DNA of 64,000 nucleotides, from NCBI GenBank assembly GCA_020633295.1, contig JACKDW010000006.1, positions 310,001 through 374,000 on the forward strand, in the 5' to 3' direction. The DNA comes from Myxococcales bacterium (GTDB taxonomy: Bacteria; Myxococcota_A; Polyangia; Nannocystales; Nannocystaceae). This document shows, piece by piece, positions 34,633-42,947 of the stretch. The notes beneath the pieces are model-generated. The model worked only from the letters and a program-made list of their open reading frames with translations, was not told the DNA's origin and made no database searches. The stretch's first letter is position 1; each line of letters opens with the position of its first letter. A program made the translations under genes and the position numbers.

Positions 34633-34857
34633 ATGACCGAGAAGACCACCCGCAAATTCCGCTACGAGTTCCCCCCGATGGAGCCGCACTACCTCGAGGC
34701 GCCCGACCCCGAGTCCGCGGTGCGCTACATCCGGCGCGTCTACCCGCACAACCTCCACGAGGTCCTGCCGACGCTGCGCGAGATCCCGCGGTGGCCCGAG
34801 TTCTGGAAGGTCCTCGACCATCAGGGGCTCGTGATCCCGCTGCACCGCCGCGGATAG
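34633..34857 (+). CDS. Small soluble protein of unknown function
   Basis: 74 residues from ATG 34633 (GTG 34627 is possible). It is rich in Pro, Glu, Arg and aromatic residues (FRYEFPPMEPHYLEAPDPESAVRYIRRVYP) with no signal or membrane segment. It lies 21 nt after pduO and is probably cotranscribed. No family recognised. Confidence 0.6.
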   Translation: MTEKTTRKFRYEFPPMEPHYLEAPDPESAVRYIRRVYPHNLHEVLPTLREIPRWPEFWKVLDHQGLVIPLHRRG

Positions 34858-34899
34858 CCTCCCTCGCCGGACGAGCGACGGGTCCTAACGGTCAGGTTC

Positions 34900-35787
34900 T
34901 CAGGCGCGCCACGGCGACGGCGCGTCCGCGGGCAGCAGCCCGACCTCGCGACCGCGGCGCAGCAGCTCGACGATCGCGGCGCGCCCCTCGGCGCCCAGCG
35001 ACGACGAGTGCTCGTTGACGTAGAGCGCGATGTGCTGGCGACAGACCTCGGGGTCCATCTCCTGCGCGTGCGCGCGGATCATCTCGGCGGGCGCCGAGGG
35101 GTTCGCCCACGCGTGCTCGATCGAGCGCCGCAGGCCGTCCTCGACGCGGTGAGTTGTCTCAGAGGACAGATCGCGTGAGGCCGCGATGATCCCCAGCGGC
35201 AGCGGCAGCCCGGTGTCGCGCTCCCACAGCGCGCCGAGGTCGGCGAGGAGCTCGAGCCCGAAGCTCGGGTACGTGAAGCGGCTCTCGTGGATGATGACGC
35301 CGGCGTCGCAGCGCCCGTCGGCGACCGCCGGCATGATCTCGTCGAAGCGCATGGGCACCACCGTCTCGGGGGAGAGCGCGCCCGGCGGGGCGAAGATCCG
35401 CAGCAGCAGGTGCGCCGTCGTCAGCGATCCGGGGATCGCCACGCGCCGACCGGCGAGCGCCGCCAGCGAGCCGAGGCCCGCGCCCCGGCGCTGAACGACG
35501 AGCGGACCGCAGCCGCGCCCGAGCGCCGCGCCGCTGTCGAGCGCGCCGTAGCGCCCCGTCAGCAGCCCGAACACGTGCACGCTCAGCTTCGTGATCGGCA
35601 GCGGCGCGCCGGCGCCCGGCAGCGCCAGCGCCCGGCGGTTGAGCGCCTCGATGTCCTCCATCACCGACGCGAACCGGAGCCCCGGCACGGGCACGGCGCC
35701 CGAGACGAGCCCGTGGAACATGAAGGTGTCATTGGGACAGGGCGAGAAGCCCAGCTCGAGCTCGCCTGCATCGCGTGCGCGCGTCAC
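34900..35787 (-). CDS. mqnD: 1,4-dihydroxy-6-naphthoate synthase (MqnD)
   Basis: 295 residues from GTG 35787. A GTG at 35859, touching the mqnB stop, would add an Arg-rich 24 residues that the family lacks, so I prefer the shorter form. The protein starts with the conserved LELGFSPCPNDTFMFHGL. It continues with ITKLSVHVFGLL, GPLVVQRR and the second-lobe FDEIMPAVADGRCDAGVIIHESRFTY, where the active-site His lies. It is a periplasmic-binding-protein-fold enzyme that converts cyclic dehypoxanthinyl futalosine in the futalosine pathway to menaquinone. It follows mqnB. Confidence 0.93.
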   Translation of the reverse strand: MTRARDAGELELGFSPCPNDTFMFHGLVSGAVPVPGLRFASVMEDIEALNRRALALPGAGAPLPITKLSVHVFGLLTGRYGALDSGAALGRGCGPLVVQRRGAGLGSLAALAGRRVAIPGSLTTAHLLLRIFAPPGALSPETVVPMRFDEIMPAVADGRCDAGVIIHESRFTYPSFGLELLADLGALWERDTGLPLPLGIIAASRDLSSETTHRVEDGLRRSIEHAWANPSAPAEMIRAHAQEMDPEVCRQHIALYVNEHSSSLGAEGRAAIVELLRRGREVGLLPADAPSPWRA

Positions 35788-35859
35788 GAGCGTGGGGCTA
35801 CCTCGAGCGCGTCGGCGCGGCCAGCCGCGCGACCGCGCGTCGCGCCTCGCCCCACCCAC

Positions 35860-36546
35860 TCAGACGTCGCCGGGTCCGGGGCTGCGGTGGGGGCGGAGGA
35901 CGCCCTGCGTCACGAGCTCCACCACCGCGTCCTGCACGGCCGCGACCGCGCGCTTGAGATCCCAACCTCCGCGGGCGCGATCGCCGGTCCGGTTGCTCAC
36001 CGCGCGCAGCTGCACCATCGGGATTCCGCGGCGCTGGCACACGTAGGCGACGGCGGCGCCCTCCATGCTCTCGACCCGCGCCCCCGCCCGCGTCGCCAGG
36101 GCGCGCGAGCGCCCGTCGGTGCCGCTGCAGGTGCTGACCGTCGCGCCGTCGACCGCCGGCACGCCGAGCGCGGCGGCGGCGGCGACCGTCAATTCAGGAT
36201 CCGCCGTGAACGGGCCGGTGACCGGGAAGCCGAGCCGCGCGAGCTCGGTGAAGCCGCGCTCGTGCTCGACCCCCTCATCCGCGAGCTGATCGCGACCCAC
36301 GAGGCACACGTCGCCGACCTCGAGGGCCGGCCCGTCGCCGCCGTGGGCCGGCGGGTACACGCCGCAGATCCCGAACAGCACCACCGCCGCGGGACGTCGC
36401 GCGGCGAGCTGCTCCACGAGGCCCGCGCACGCGGCGACCTTGCCCACGCCGATCGCCGCGAGCGCGACGTCTCCGCCGCGCGCCCAGGCCCGGAGCCGAC
36501 GCGCGAGCCCCTGCCCCTCGACCTCCGCCGCGTGCACCAGCAGCAT
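35860..36546 (-). CDS. mqnB: Futalosine hydrolase (MqnB)
   Basis: 228 residues from ATG 36546. It belongs to the nucleoside phosphorylase/MTA-SAH nucleosidase fold: LAAIGVGKVAACAG, VVLFGICGVYPPA, TVSTCSGTDGRS, VESMEGAAVAYVC and LRAVSNRTGDR are in the usual order. The MEGAA and SNRTG motifs fit futalosine hydrolase. It releases hypoxanthine from futalosine. Together with mqnD it indicates that the organism makes menaquinone by the futalosine route. No mqnA or mqnC is in the window. Confidence 0.93.
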   Translation of the reverse strand: MLLVHAAEVEGQGLARRLRAWARGGDVALAAIGVGKVAACAGLVEQLAARRPAAVVLFGICGVYPPAHGGDGPALEVGDVCLVGRDQLADEGVEHERGFTELARLGFPVTGPFTADPELTVAAAAALGVPAVDGATVSTCSGTDGRSRALATRAGARVESMEGAAVAYVCQRRGIPMVQLRAVSNRTGDRARGGWDLKRAVAAVQDAVVELVTQGVLRPHRSPGPGDV

Positions 36547-36848
36547 CCCGCCCTACGTACCACGGGCGACTGTCGCGCGGCTCGACGTGAGGGTTACCAC
36601 GCGCAGGGCGCAGTTGACCTCGCGGCGCGTGGCGAGCTCGCTGCGGGAGCGCTCGGACCCGGCGTCGAGGAGACGCCCGCAGGACCGCGCAAACGCTTTC
36701 GCGTTGGCTTGCACGGGCGCCTGCGATATTGAGGCAGCCGCGCAGGCCCCTCCGCCCCACCGCGGCGCGAGCCGCCTGACGCCAGCATGAGCCGCTCGAA
36801 TGCTGTTCGGCGGCATCCCGGGGTTCACGAGAGACGACCGCTGACACG
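36547..36848. other. 302-bp intergenic region, divergent control region of mqnB and the lipid cluster
   Basis: Contains the promoter candidate at 36704-36732, preceded by a small inverted repeat AACGC/GCGTT (36692-36705) that overlaps its -35 hexamer. No gene is supported. Confidence 0.5.
36704..36732 (+). promoter_or_regulatory. Promoter candidate of the lipid gene cluster
   Basis: TTGGCT (36704-36709) and TATTGA (36727-36732) are separated by exactly 17 bp. Transcription would begin near 36739, giving a leader of about 110 nt before the first gene. Confidence 0.5.
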
Positions 36849-37526
36849 ATGAACGACCGCAAGACCGCCGCCTTTTTTCGCGCCGAGGGGACCGTGCTCA
36901 AGCGCGGCGTGCTCGCGGCCTCGGCCTACCTCGCCGGCAACGCGCAGAAATTCGGTGAGCGCGCGCTCCGGCTCGGGTTCGTCGCCATGGCCGCGCCGCT
37001 GCACGGCCTGCTCGGGCAGAACGACCGCACGCTCGCGACGCGCGTCGCCAACCTCGCGTTCCGCGGGATGACCGAGGACCGCATCGCCGAGCTCAGCGAG
37101 GAGTACGCCCGCGACATCCTCCAGCACAACATCCTCGACCAGGGCGTCGAGCTGATGAAGCGAGCGCGCCGCGAGGGCCACCGCGTCGTGCTGCTCTCGG
37201 ACAACATCCGCCTGATCATGGAGCCGCTGCTGCCGCACCTGCGGCTCGTCGACGAGCTGGTCTGCAACACGCTCGAGTTCAGAGGCGGCGAGGCGACGGG
37301 CAAGCTCCAGGATCCAGTGATCGGCGGCCACGGGTGGAAGCCGTGGCTCGAGCGCTACGCGGCCGAGCATGATCTCGACCTGTCCCAGAGCGTCGCCTAC
37401 GGCGCGCACGGGCCCGATCTTCTGCTGCTCTCGACCATCGGGCGCCCGTGCGCGGTCAACCCGGACTACACGCTGCGTCGCGCCGCGCGCGAAGCTGACT
37501 GGCCGGTGATCGAGTACCGCGAGTAG
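36849..37526 (+). CDS. HAD-IB-like protein lacking the catalytic aspartates
   Basis: 225 residues from ATG 36849. The overall layout is that of SerB-like HAD-IB phosphatases: the start KTAAFFRAEGTVLKRG, a helical cap, GVELMKRARREGHRVVLLSDN (motif II region) and YGAHGPDLLLLSTIGRP (motif III/IV region). Motif I, normally FDxDGT, reads FFRAEGT here, so both catalytic Asp are missing and phosphatase activity is unlikely. In motif IV an Asp remains (GPDLLLLS), and the later sequence PCAVNPDYTLRRAARE is kept. It is the first gene of the lipid cluster, 29 nt before the reductase, and could be a scaffold or regulator. Confidence 0.8.
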   Translation: MNDRKTAAFFRAEGTVLKRGVLAASAYLAGNAQKFGERALRLGFVAMAAPLHGLLGQNDRTLATRVANLAFRGMTEDRIAELSEEYARDILQHNILDQGVELMKRARREGHRVVLLSDNIRLIMEPLLPHLRLVDELVCNTLEFRGGEATGKLQDPVIGGHGWKPWLERYAAEHDLDLSQSVAYGAHGPDLLLLSTIGRPCAVNPDYTLRRAAREADWPVIEYRE

Positions 37527-37555
37527 GCGGTCGACAGCTCCCACGGGGTGAATCC

Positions 37556-39253
37556 ATGGCGAACCCAATCTCGATCCGTCGCACTTACGCCGGCCGTCAC
37601 GTGCTGCTGACGGGCGCGTCCGGCTTCCTCGGCAAGGTCTGGCTCGTGATGATGCTCGACCTCGTGCCCGAGATCGGCCGGGTCTACGTGATCCTGCGCA
37701 AGAAGGCGCTGCAGCCGGCGCGCGAGCGGTTTGAGAAGATCGTCGCGAGCTCGCCCGCGTTCGCGCCGCTGCACGATCGCTACGGCGCCGACCTCGGCCG
37801 CTTCCTCGTCGAGCGCGTCGAGCTCGTCGACGGCGACCTCGCCGAGCCCGACCTCGGCCTCGACCCGGCGGTCGCGCGCCAGCTCGAGCGCGACGTCGAC
37901 CTCGTCATCCACTGCGCCGGCCTCGTCGACTTCGATCCCGACATCCGCGACGCGCTCACGACCAACGTCGACGGCACCGAGCACATCGCCAACTTCGTCG
38001 AGCGCAGCGATCACGCGGCGCTGCTGCACATCTCGACCTGCTACGTCAGCGGCACGCGCAACGGCGAGATCCCCGAGCAGCTGATCCCGGACTACGCGCC
38101 CGACGGGCACCCCTTCGACACCGAGCTCGAGCGCCGCGACGCCCGGGCCTCGATCGAGCGGATCCTCGCCGACCACGAGGGCGACGAGAAGGAGACCGAG
38201 CTGCACAAGCAGGCGCTCCAGCAGATCCGCGACCGCGGGCTCAACCCCAACAACTCGATGCTGCTGCGCAACATCACGCGCCGGCTCAAGCGCCAGTCGA
38301 TCAAGAACGCGATGATCGAGGAGGGCCAGCGGCGCGCGTACAAGCGCGGCTGGCCCAACATCTACACCTACTCGAAGAGCATGGCCGAGTCCCTGCTGAT
38401 CGCGCGCAAGGACCGGATCCCGCGGATGTCGATCCTGCGCCCGGCGATCGTCGAGAGCTCGATGAGCTACCCGTTCCCGGGCTGGAACCAGGGCTTTAAC
38501 ACCTCGGGGCCGCTCTCGTACGTGCTCGGCACCTGGTTCCGCCACCTGCCCGCGCGCAACAACAACCCCTTCGACGTGATCCCGGTCGACTACGTCGCGC
38601 GCGCCATCACGATCGCCGGCGCCGCGCTGCTCGAGGGCTGCGCCGCGCCCGTCTACCAGTGCGGGACGTCGGACATCAACCGCCTGACGGTCGAGCGCGC
38701 CTGCGAGCTGACCGCGCTCGCGCACCGTCGACACCTGCGCGATCGCGGCTCGACGCCGATCGAGCGCGTGCTGCTCTCGCGCTGGGACGCGGTCGCCAGC
38801 GACCCCGAGCACCTGCTCTCGACCGAGAACATCAGCTCGGTCGCCGACGGCTTCGCCAAGCTCATGCGCGGGCTGCCGAAGCGGTGGCCGACCGGGCTGC
38901 ATCGCGGCGCCGAGCGCTGGGCGAAGAAAGCGGACAGCGTGCGCGACAAGCTCAACACGATCGACCGCATGCTCACGCTCTACCTGCCCTTCATCTACGA
39001 GAACCACTTCGTGTTCCACTCGAAGGCGCTGCGCGAGCACGAGATCGAGGAGCCCGAGTTCGTCGTCGACACCACCGACATCGACTGGCGCGTCTACTGG
39101 ATCGGCATCCACATGCCCGGCCTGCGCAAGTGGTGCTACCCGCTGTTCGAGGGCAAGACGCCGGAGAAGTACGTGCCCAAGATCCCGTTCTCGCTCCCCC
39201 AGCAGCCAGCCCAGGCGCCGAGCGGCGCGGGGCTGCGCGGAGAGGCCCGCTGA
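37556..39253 (+). CDS. Fatty-acyl-CoA reductase-like SDR (FAR family)
   Basis: 565 residues from ATG 37556. The N-terminal extended-SDR domain has GASGFLG at 20-26, LHISTCYVSGTRNGEIPE, and the catalytic YTYSKSMAE. ILRPAIVESSMSYPFPGWNQG is typical of eukaryotic-type and Marinobacter-type fatty acyl reductases. A C-terminal extension of about 150 residues (YLPFIYENHFVFHSK and DTTDIDWRVYWIGIHMPG) matches the FAR_C/sterile-type domain. It should reduce fatty-acyl thioesters to aldehydes or alcohols using NADPH. Its stop overlaps the next start (TGATG). Confidence 0.88.
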   Translation: MANPISIRRTYAGRHVLLTGASGFLGKVWLVMMLDLVPEIGRVYVILRKKALQPARERFEKIVASSPAFAPLHDRYGADLGRFLVERVELVDGDLAEPDLGLDPAVARQLERDVDLVIHCAGLVDFDPDIRDALTTNVDGTEHIANFVERSDHAALLHISTCYVSGTRNGEIPEQLIPDYAPDGHPFDTELERRDARASIERILADHEGDEKETELHKQALQQIRDRGLNPNNSMLLRNITRRLKRQSIKNAMIEEGQRRAYKRGWPNIYTYSKSMAESLLIARKDRIPRMSILRPAIVESSMSYPFPGWNQGFNTSGPLSYVLGTWFRHLPARNNNPFDVIPVDYVARAITIAGAALLEGCAAPVYQCGTSDINRLTVERACELTALAHRRHLRDRGSTPIERVLLSRWDAVASDPEHLLSTENISSVADGFAKLMRGLPKRWPTGLHRGAERWAKKADSVRDKLNTIDRMLTLYLPFIYENHFVFHSKALREHEIEEPEFVVDTTDIDWRVYWIGIHMPGLRKWCYPLFEGKTPEKYVPKIPFSLPQQPAQAPSGAGLRGEAR

Positions 39254-40398
39254 TGACGATCTTCTTGACTGGCAGCAACGGCTACCTCGGCTCCTACGTC
39301 GCCCACGAGCTGCTGCGGCGCGACCCGAACACGCGGCTCGCGCTGCTCGTGCGCGCCAAGAGCCCCGCGCACGCCGAGCAGCGCCTGTGGCAGGCGTGGC
39401 AGCTGCACATGGAGTTCGAGCCGTTCATCGACCTCGTGCGCTCGCGCTGCGACATCTACCTCGGCGATCTCACGGCGCCGGAGCTCGGCCTCGAGGCGAG
39501 CGCGCGCGACCGCCTGATCAAGAGCATGAGCTCGGTGCTGCACGTCGCCGCGTCGCTCAACCGCAAGTCGTCCAAGGCGTGCTTTAACGTCAACCTGCGC
39601 GGCACCCTCTCGGTCATCAAGCTCGCGCGCGCGGCCGCCGATCACCACGGCCTGCGGCGCTTCAGCGACATCTCGACCACCGCGGTCGCCGGCCACCGCC
39701 AGAGCGAGCTCGTCGCCGAGCACGACATGATCGACTGGTCGCGCAGCGACTACGACCCCTACGCGCGGACCAAGAAGTTCTGCGAGCACATGATCCACGA
39801 GCTGCTGCCGGACGTGCGCTGCACCGTGTTCCGCCCCAGCACCGTGCTCGGCGACAGCCGCTTCCCCGAGACCACGCAGTTCGACATGACGCGCGCGTTC
39901 GTCACGCTCGTCAAGATGCCCGTGCTGCCGCTCGCCGCCGACTGGCGCCACGACGTCGTGCCCGCCGACTACGTCTGCGACGGCATCGTCACCGTCCACC
40001 AGAGCGACGCGCCCGCGCACGACAGCTACAACCTCAGCGCCGGCGACGCGTCGCCCGACTACCAGACGATCATCGACACGCTCGTCGCCGCCGGGCTCCC
40101 GCGCCGGCGCTTCGCGCCCTGGCTCGCCAAGCCCTTCGAGCTCACGGTCGAGGGGCTGATGGCGACCCCGCGCGGCTGGGGCGTCTCGCTGCCGGCCTCG
40201 CTGATGAAGGTGTTCTGGCCCTACCTGACCTTTAATACAGTGTTCGACAACAGCCGGGTCGTCGCGGCGCTCGGGGGCAGGCGCCCCGCGCCCTTCACCG
40301 ACTACGCCTACGGGCTGTTCCGCTTCGCCAGCGAGGGCAACTTCACGTACCCGCACAAGCCCTGGCCCGAGGCCGTCAGCCCGCGGAAGGTCGCATGA
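39253..40398 (+). CDS. Thioester-reductase-like SDR
   Basis: 381 residues from ATG 39253, overlapping the FAR-like gene by one base. It starts directly with the Rossmann segment TIFLTGSNGYLGSYVAHEL. LHVAASLNRKSSKACFNVNLRGT and RFSDISTTAVAGH follow, then the catalytic DPYARTKKFCE (Tyr-x-x-x-Lys). This is the pattern of carboxylic-acid-reductase or NRPS terminal thioester-reductase domains as a stand-alone protein. It may act on the acyl-ACP made by the neighbouring ACP and ligase. Two different thioester reductases side by side suggest two reduction steps or two substrates. Confidence 0.87.
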   Translation: MTIFLTGSNGYLGSYVAHELLRRDPNTRLALLVRAKSPAHAEQRLWQAWQLHMEFEPFIDLVRSRCDIYLGDLTAPELGLEASARDRLIKSMSSVLHVAASLNRKSSKACFNVNLRGTLSVIKLARAAADHHGLRRFSDISTTAVAGHRQSELVAEHDMIDWSRSDYDPYARTKKFCEHMIHELLPDVRCTVFRPSTVLGDSRFPETTQFDMTRAFVTLVKMPVLPLAADWRHDVVPADYVCDGIVTVHQSDAPAHDSYNLSAGDASPDYQTIIDTLVAAGLPRRRFAPWLAKPFELTVEGLMATPRGWGVSLPASLMKVFWPYLTFNTVFDNSRVVAALGGRRPAPFTDYAYGLFRFASEGNFTYPHKPWPEAVSPRKVA

Positions 40399-41891
40399 CA
40401 ACATCCAACGAAGTCCCGCGCCCGCGCCGGAAGCGACGCAGGCGCGGCCTGTTTGACTCCCTCAAGGAGGCGCTCGATCCCGATCGCGCGCTCATGGCGA
40501 GCGTCGACGCGCTGATCGAGGCGGTCGCGGTCAAGCACGCGCTCAACGTCGACCAGGAGCGCTGGGCGCCCGGCAAGCCGCTGAAGCTGCTGCTCACGGG
40601 GCACGTCGGCACGCGCAACACCGGCGCCGACGTGCGCGTCGGCGAGATGATCCGGCAGATGCGTCACGTCATCGGCGACGACGACCTGCAGCTGACGATC
40701 AGCACCTCGGACCCGAGGTGGTCGAGCGGCTACTTCCGCTCGGTCCACCAGGTGCTCCTGCCCCAGGTGTTCCCGCCGTTTCTGTACCGCGAGTGCCCCA
40801 AGCACCACGGCGTGATCGCGTGCGAGGGCTCGATGTTCAAGTCGAAGTTCGCCAGCGCGCTGACCTGCTTCATGGCGGGCTCGCTGGGGATGGCCGCGGC
40901 CGAGCGCAAGCTCGGCGTCGGCTACGGCGCCGAGGCCGGGAGCATGACGCCGGCGCTGCGCAGCTTCGTCAAGCGCCACTGCAAGGACTCGCTGGTGATG
41001 TGCCGCAACCTGCCGTCGCGCGACGTGCTCGGCAAGCTCGGCGTCCGCACCACGCACGGCGCCGACACGGCCTGGACCTTCGAGCCGGCGCCGCCCGCCG
41101 TCGGCCAGAAGCTGCTGCGCGAGGCCGGCTGGGACGGCGAGAAGAAGGTCCTGGCGATCGCGCCGATCAACCCGTTCTGGTGGCCGGTCAAGCCCGACCT
41201 CGTCAAGGCGGCCGCGCGCACCTTCGGCGGGCAGTACCGCGTCGAGCACTACAAGTCGATCTACTTCCACGCGGCCTCGTCGAAGATCGACCAGGCGCTC
41301 GACGACTACCTCCAGGGCATCGCCGACGCGGTCAACGCGTTCTGCCGCGACCGCGACGTGTTCGTGGTGCTCATCGGCATGGAGAAGCTCGACCGCCGCG
41401 CGGCCGAGCGCCTCAACCCGCTGCTCGATCGCCCGGCGCCGCTGTTCATCAGCGACACCTACGACATGTTCGAGATGATCAGCGTGCTGCGCAGCTGCGC
41501 CATGCTCGTCAGCTCGCGCTTCCACGCGATCGTCTGCTCGATGCCCGGCTTCGTCGCGTCGGCCGGCGTGACGATGGACGAGCGGATCCGCAACATCATG
41601 AACGACCGCGGCACGCCCGACCTGTTCCTCGAGGTCGACGACCCCAACCTCGGCGACAAGCTGCTGCAGATCCTCCACAAGCTGCACGACGAGCGCGACG
41701 CGCTGCGCGACACCATCGGCAAGGCGATCCCCGCGCAGCTCGAGCTCATGGGTCAGATGGGCCTCGACTTCATGGACGAGGTGTGCCGCGTCTACCCCGA
41801 GTTCCCGCGCAAGCAGCTGCCGCGCACGTGGGAGGCCCACCTCCCGCCGATGCCCCCGAACGTGCAGGGCATCCTGGAGCGCTACGGATGA
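40395..41891 (+). CDS. Polysaccharide pyruvyl transferase family protein
   Basis: 498 residues; overlaps the upstream gene by 4 nt (ATGA). After a very basic N-terminus (PRPRRKRRRRG) it follows the CsaB/WcaK family: LLLTGHVGTRNTGADVRVGEMIRQ at about 60-83, KLGVGYGAEAGSMTPALR, RNLPSRDVLGKLGVRTTHGADTAWTF, and the C-terminal SRFHAIVCSMPGFV. Members transfer pyruvate from phosphoenolpyruvate to a sugar as a ketal. Finding one inside a lipid cluster suggests a lipid head group is modified, but a different activity of the fold is possible. Confidence 0.82.
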   Translation: MTTSNEVPRPRRKRRRRGLFDSLKEALDPDRALMASVDALIEAVAVKHALNVDQERWAPGKPLKLLLTGHVGTRNTGADVRVGEMIRQMRHVIGDDDLQLTISTSDPRWSSGYFRSVHQVLLPQVFPPFLYRECPKHHGVIACEGSMFKSKFASALTCFMAGSLGMAAAERKLGVGYGAEAGSMTPALRSFVKRHCKDSLVMCRNLPSRDVLGKLGVRTTHGADTAWTFEPAPPAVGQKLLREAGWDGEKKVLAIAPINPFWWPVKPDLVKAAARTFGGQYRVEHYKSIYFHAASSKIDQALDDYLQGIADAVNAFCRDRDVFVVLIGMEKLDRRAAERLNPLLDRPAPLFISDTYDMFEMISVLRSCAMLVSSRFHAIVCSMPGFVASAGVTMDERIRNIMNDRGTPDLFLEVDDPNLGDKLLQILHKLHDERDALRDTIGKAIPAQLELMGQMGLDFMDEVCRVYPEFPRKQLPRTWEAHLPPMPPNVQGILERYG

Positions 41892-42697
41892 CCGAGGACG
41901 CGAGGATCGGCGACGTGCTCGGGTGGACCTTCCAAGACGGCGTGTACGAGCTGACGCTCGACCAGGCGCCGTGCAACGAGATCGGCGCGCGGATGCTCGA
42001 GGCGCTCGAGGGCTTCCTCGACAGCATCACGCCGAACCTCGACAGCGCCCACGCGCTCATCATCCGCAGCGCGCTGCGCAGCGGCTTCTGCGCTGGCGCC
42101 GACCTGCGCGCGCTCTACCGCGGCCTGCAGGAGGCCGAGTCGGCGAGCGGCCGCCGCCAGCTCGCGCAGTTCATCGACCGCATCCACGCGGTCATGGATC
42201 GCCTCGACACGCTCCCGCTCGTCACCGTCGGCGTGATCAACGGCATCTGCTTCGGCGGCGGCCTCGAGCTCGCGCTGACCTGCGACATCCTGATCGCCGA
42301 GAAGTCCGCGCGCTTCGCCTTCCCCGAGCTGCGGCTCGGCATCGTGCCTGGCTTCGGGGGCATCCCCCGGCTCAAGCGCGAGGTCGGCAACGCGGTCGTC
42401 CGCGACCTGCTGCTGACCGGCCGCAGCGTCAACGCCCGCAAGGCGCAGGCGGTCGGCCTCGTGAGCCAGCTGGTGCCCGTGGGCGAGGGCCTCACGGCCG
42501 CGCGCGCGCTGGCCAAGCAGGCCGCGAAGTTCGACCCGACCGCGCGCGTCGCCGCCAAGCGCTTCATCAAGCCGCTCCCACGCGCGGAGCTGCACGAGGA
42601 GAAGCGCCTGTTCCTCGAGCTGGCGAGCCGGCCCACGCTCATGGAGGCGCTCAAGCGCTTCGTCGAGAGCGAGGACGTCCGCCCCTACCTGCCCTGA
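41888..42697 (+). CDS. Enoyl-CoA hydratase/isomerase family protein
   Basis: 269 residues; ATG 41888 overlaps the previous stop (ATGA). The crotonase fold is clear: SGFCAGADLRALY (first oxyanion-hole segment), VGVINGICFGGGLELALTCDILIAE (second oxyanion-hole and the acid/base region), FAFPELRLGIVPGFGGIPRL. It should act on an acyl-CoA or acyl-ACP double bond (hydration, isomerisation or decarboxylation). The conserved catalytic Glu appears as the Glu of FPELRLG, which fits isomerase or hydratase chemistry. Confidence 0.9.
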   Translation: MTEDARIGDVLGWTFQDGVYELTLDQAPCNEIGARMLEALEGFLDSITPNLDSAHALIIRSALRSGFCAGADLRALYRGLQEAESASGRRQLAQFIDRIHAVMDRLDTLPLVTVGVINGICFGGGLELALTCDILIAEKSARFAFPELRLGIVPGFGGIPRLKREVGNAVVRDLLLTGRSVNARKAQAVGLVSQLVPVGEGLTAARALAKQAAKFDPTARVAAKRFIKPLPRAELHEEKRLFLELASRPTLMEALKRFVESEDVRPYLP

Positions 42698-42719
42698 TCA
42701 AGCCCCCGCGAGCAGCACC

Positions 42720-42947
42720 ATGACCGCAACAAAACTGATCGAGCTGGCCGCCCGTCGCTTCGGCGCCGACCCCCGCCAGCTCAAGCCCGCAGACGACATG
42801 TTCGAGACGCTCGGCATCGACAGCTTCCAGGCCGCCGACCTGATGACCGAGGTCGAGCTCGAGTTCGACGTCGAGATCCCCGACTACGAGCTGCAGGGCA
42901 TCAAGACGTTCCAGGCGCTGGCAGACAAGATCGACGCGAGGCGCTGA
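42720..42947 (+). CDS. Acyl carrier protein
   Basis: 75 residues, acidic and helical. The phosphopantetheine site is Ser35 in TLGIDSFQAADLM. The flanking ELEFDVEIPDYELQGIKTF is typical of discrete ACPs. It lies 22 nt after the hydratase gene and overlaps the ligase start (TGATG). It is a dedicated carrier for the cluster and is distinct from a housekeeping ACP, which would sit with fab genes. Confidence 0.93.
   Translation: MTATKLIELAARRFGADPRQLKPADDMFETLGIDSFQAADLMTEVELEFDVEIPDYELQGIKTFQALADKIDARR

Noticed and set aside
35788..35859. 24-residue Arg-rich extension of mqnD to the GTG abutting mqnB
   Set aside because: MqnD proteins begin at the LELGFSPCPND segment. The extension is not family-like, though translational coupling keeps it possible.
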